Below, piece after piece: positions 16,201-16,488 of a stretch of DNA of 16,488 bases. The notes beneath the pieces were generated by a model. It did not search any database, was not told the DNA's origin, and saw only the letters and a list, made by a program, of their open reading frames with translations. A program made the translations under genes and the position numbers. Source of the stretch: GCA-002840015 sp033765245 (GTDB taxonomy: Bacteria; Pseudomonadota; Gammaproteobacteria; Xanthomonadales; Xanthomonadaceae); assembly GCA_033765245.1 (NCBI GenBank), contig JANRIF010000308.1, positions 1-16,488 of the forward strand, given 5' to 3'. The first letter of the stretch is position 1. The number at the start of each line of letters is the position of its first letter.

Positions 16201-16488
16201 GCGCGCAGGCGCGCTCCCACAAGGGGCTCGGGACTCGGGATTCGGTCGCTACGCGACATCGCTCGCTGTGCCGGCTACGCAGCACATGGATGTGCAAGTG
16301 CTGCGGGCGCATGGATGCGCAGGAGCAGCCGCCTTCGCTTCACCGCTGCGCGGTTCGCTCGGTCGGGACTCGGGACTCGGGACTCGGGCGAGCATATCGA
16401 GACACGGTGGGTGGCGCGTCGGCTCTTGTGCGAGGCTGCTTGCGGACGACCGAGCGAAGCGAAGGCATAGCATCGCGCAGCGATGCGC
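16201..16488. repeat. Composite intergenic repeat, copy 3, runs off the window
   Basis: The left arm is a GCGCGC/GCGCGC palindrome (16201-16214) followed by TCCCACAAG. Heptamers occur twice: a short worn array at 16224-16243 and three GGGACTC units at 16365-16385. Between them (16245-16360) lies a module with hairpins such as GTCGCTACGCGAC and GCGCATGGATGCGC. The last is the reverse complement of the hairpin in copy 1, so this module is in opposite orientation there. The conserved arm (16386-16456) and the first part of the 54-base unit (16457-16488) close the window. Confidence 0.85.

Overview
The window is GC-rich, densely packed chromosomal DNA. Gene content and order suggest a gammaproteobacterium of the Xanthomonadales type (Lysobacter/Luteimonas/Xanthomonas relatives). 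The grounds are the queG / nnr-tsaE-amidase neighbourhood, a Kdo kinase (kdkA) next to an MBL-fold hydrolase, and intergenic heptamer repeats with GTAG-headed hairpins. The genus is inference; there is no rRNA in the window.

Left part (1-4548). On the minus strand, nnr (NAD(P)HX repair), tsaE (tRNA t6A synthesis) and an AmiB-type cell-wall amidase run as one unit, with the amidase cut by the window edge. queG (queuosine synthesis) is divergent from nnr across a 98-base spacer. This matches the order known from Escherichia coli.

Middle part (4549-12182). A LuxR-type regulator with a worn receiver and a cysteine cluster ends convergently against queG. Upstream of it lies a probable 44-residue membrane protein too small for routine calling. 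Two chemoreceptors follow on the plus strand. The first has an Aer-like PAS domain and a strongly diverged signalling hairpin. The second is a canonical transmembrane receptor with 4HB-like sensor, HAMP and MCP domains. No che genes are present. An AsmA-like envelope protein follows.

Right part (12387-16123, minus strand). kdkA, an MBL-fold hydrolase, moaA, moaC, moaD and moaE form one tight operon with 4-base stop/start overlaps or gaps of 2-3 bases. It joins lipopolysaccharide-core phosphorylation to molybdopterin synthesis in one probable transcript.

Intergenic repeats. Three copies of a composite repeat (8041-8387, 12268-12392, 16201 to the edge) combine 7-base tandem arrays, a conserved arm of about 70 bases and chains of small hairpins. 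A separate GTAG-headed REP-like hairpin sits after the AsmA gene. The most noteworthy items are the cysteine-cluster regulator, the diverged PAS chemoreceptor, the small membrane ORF and the composite repeat family.
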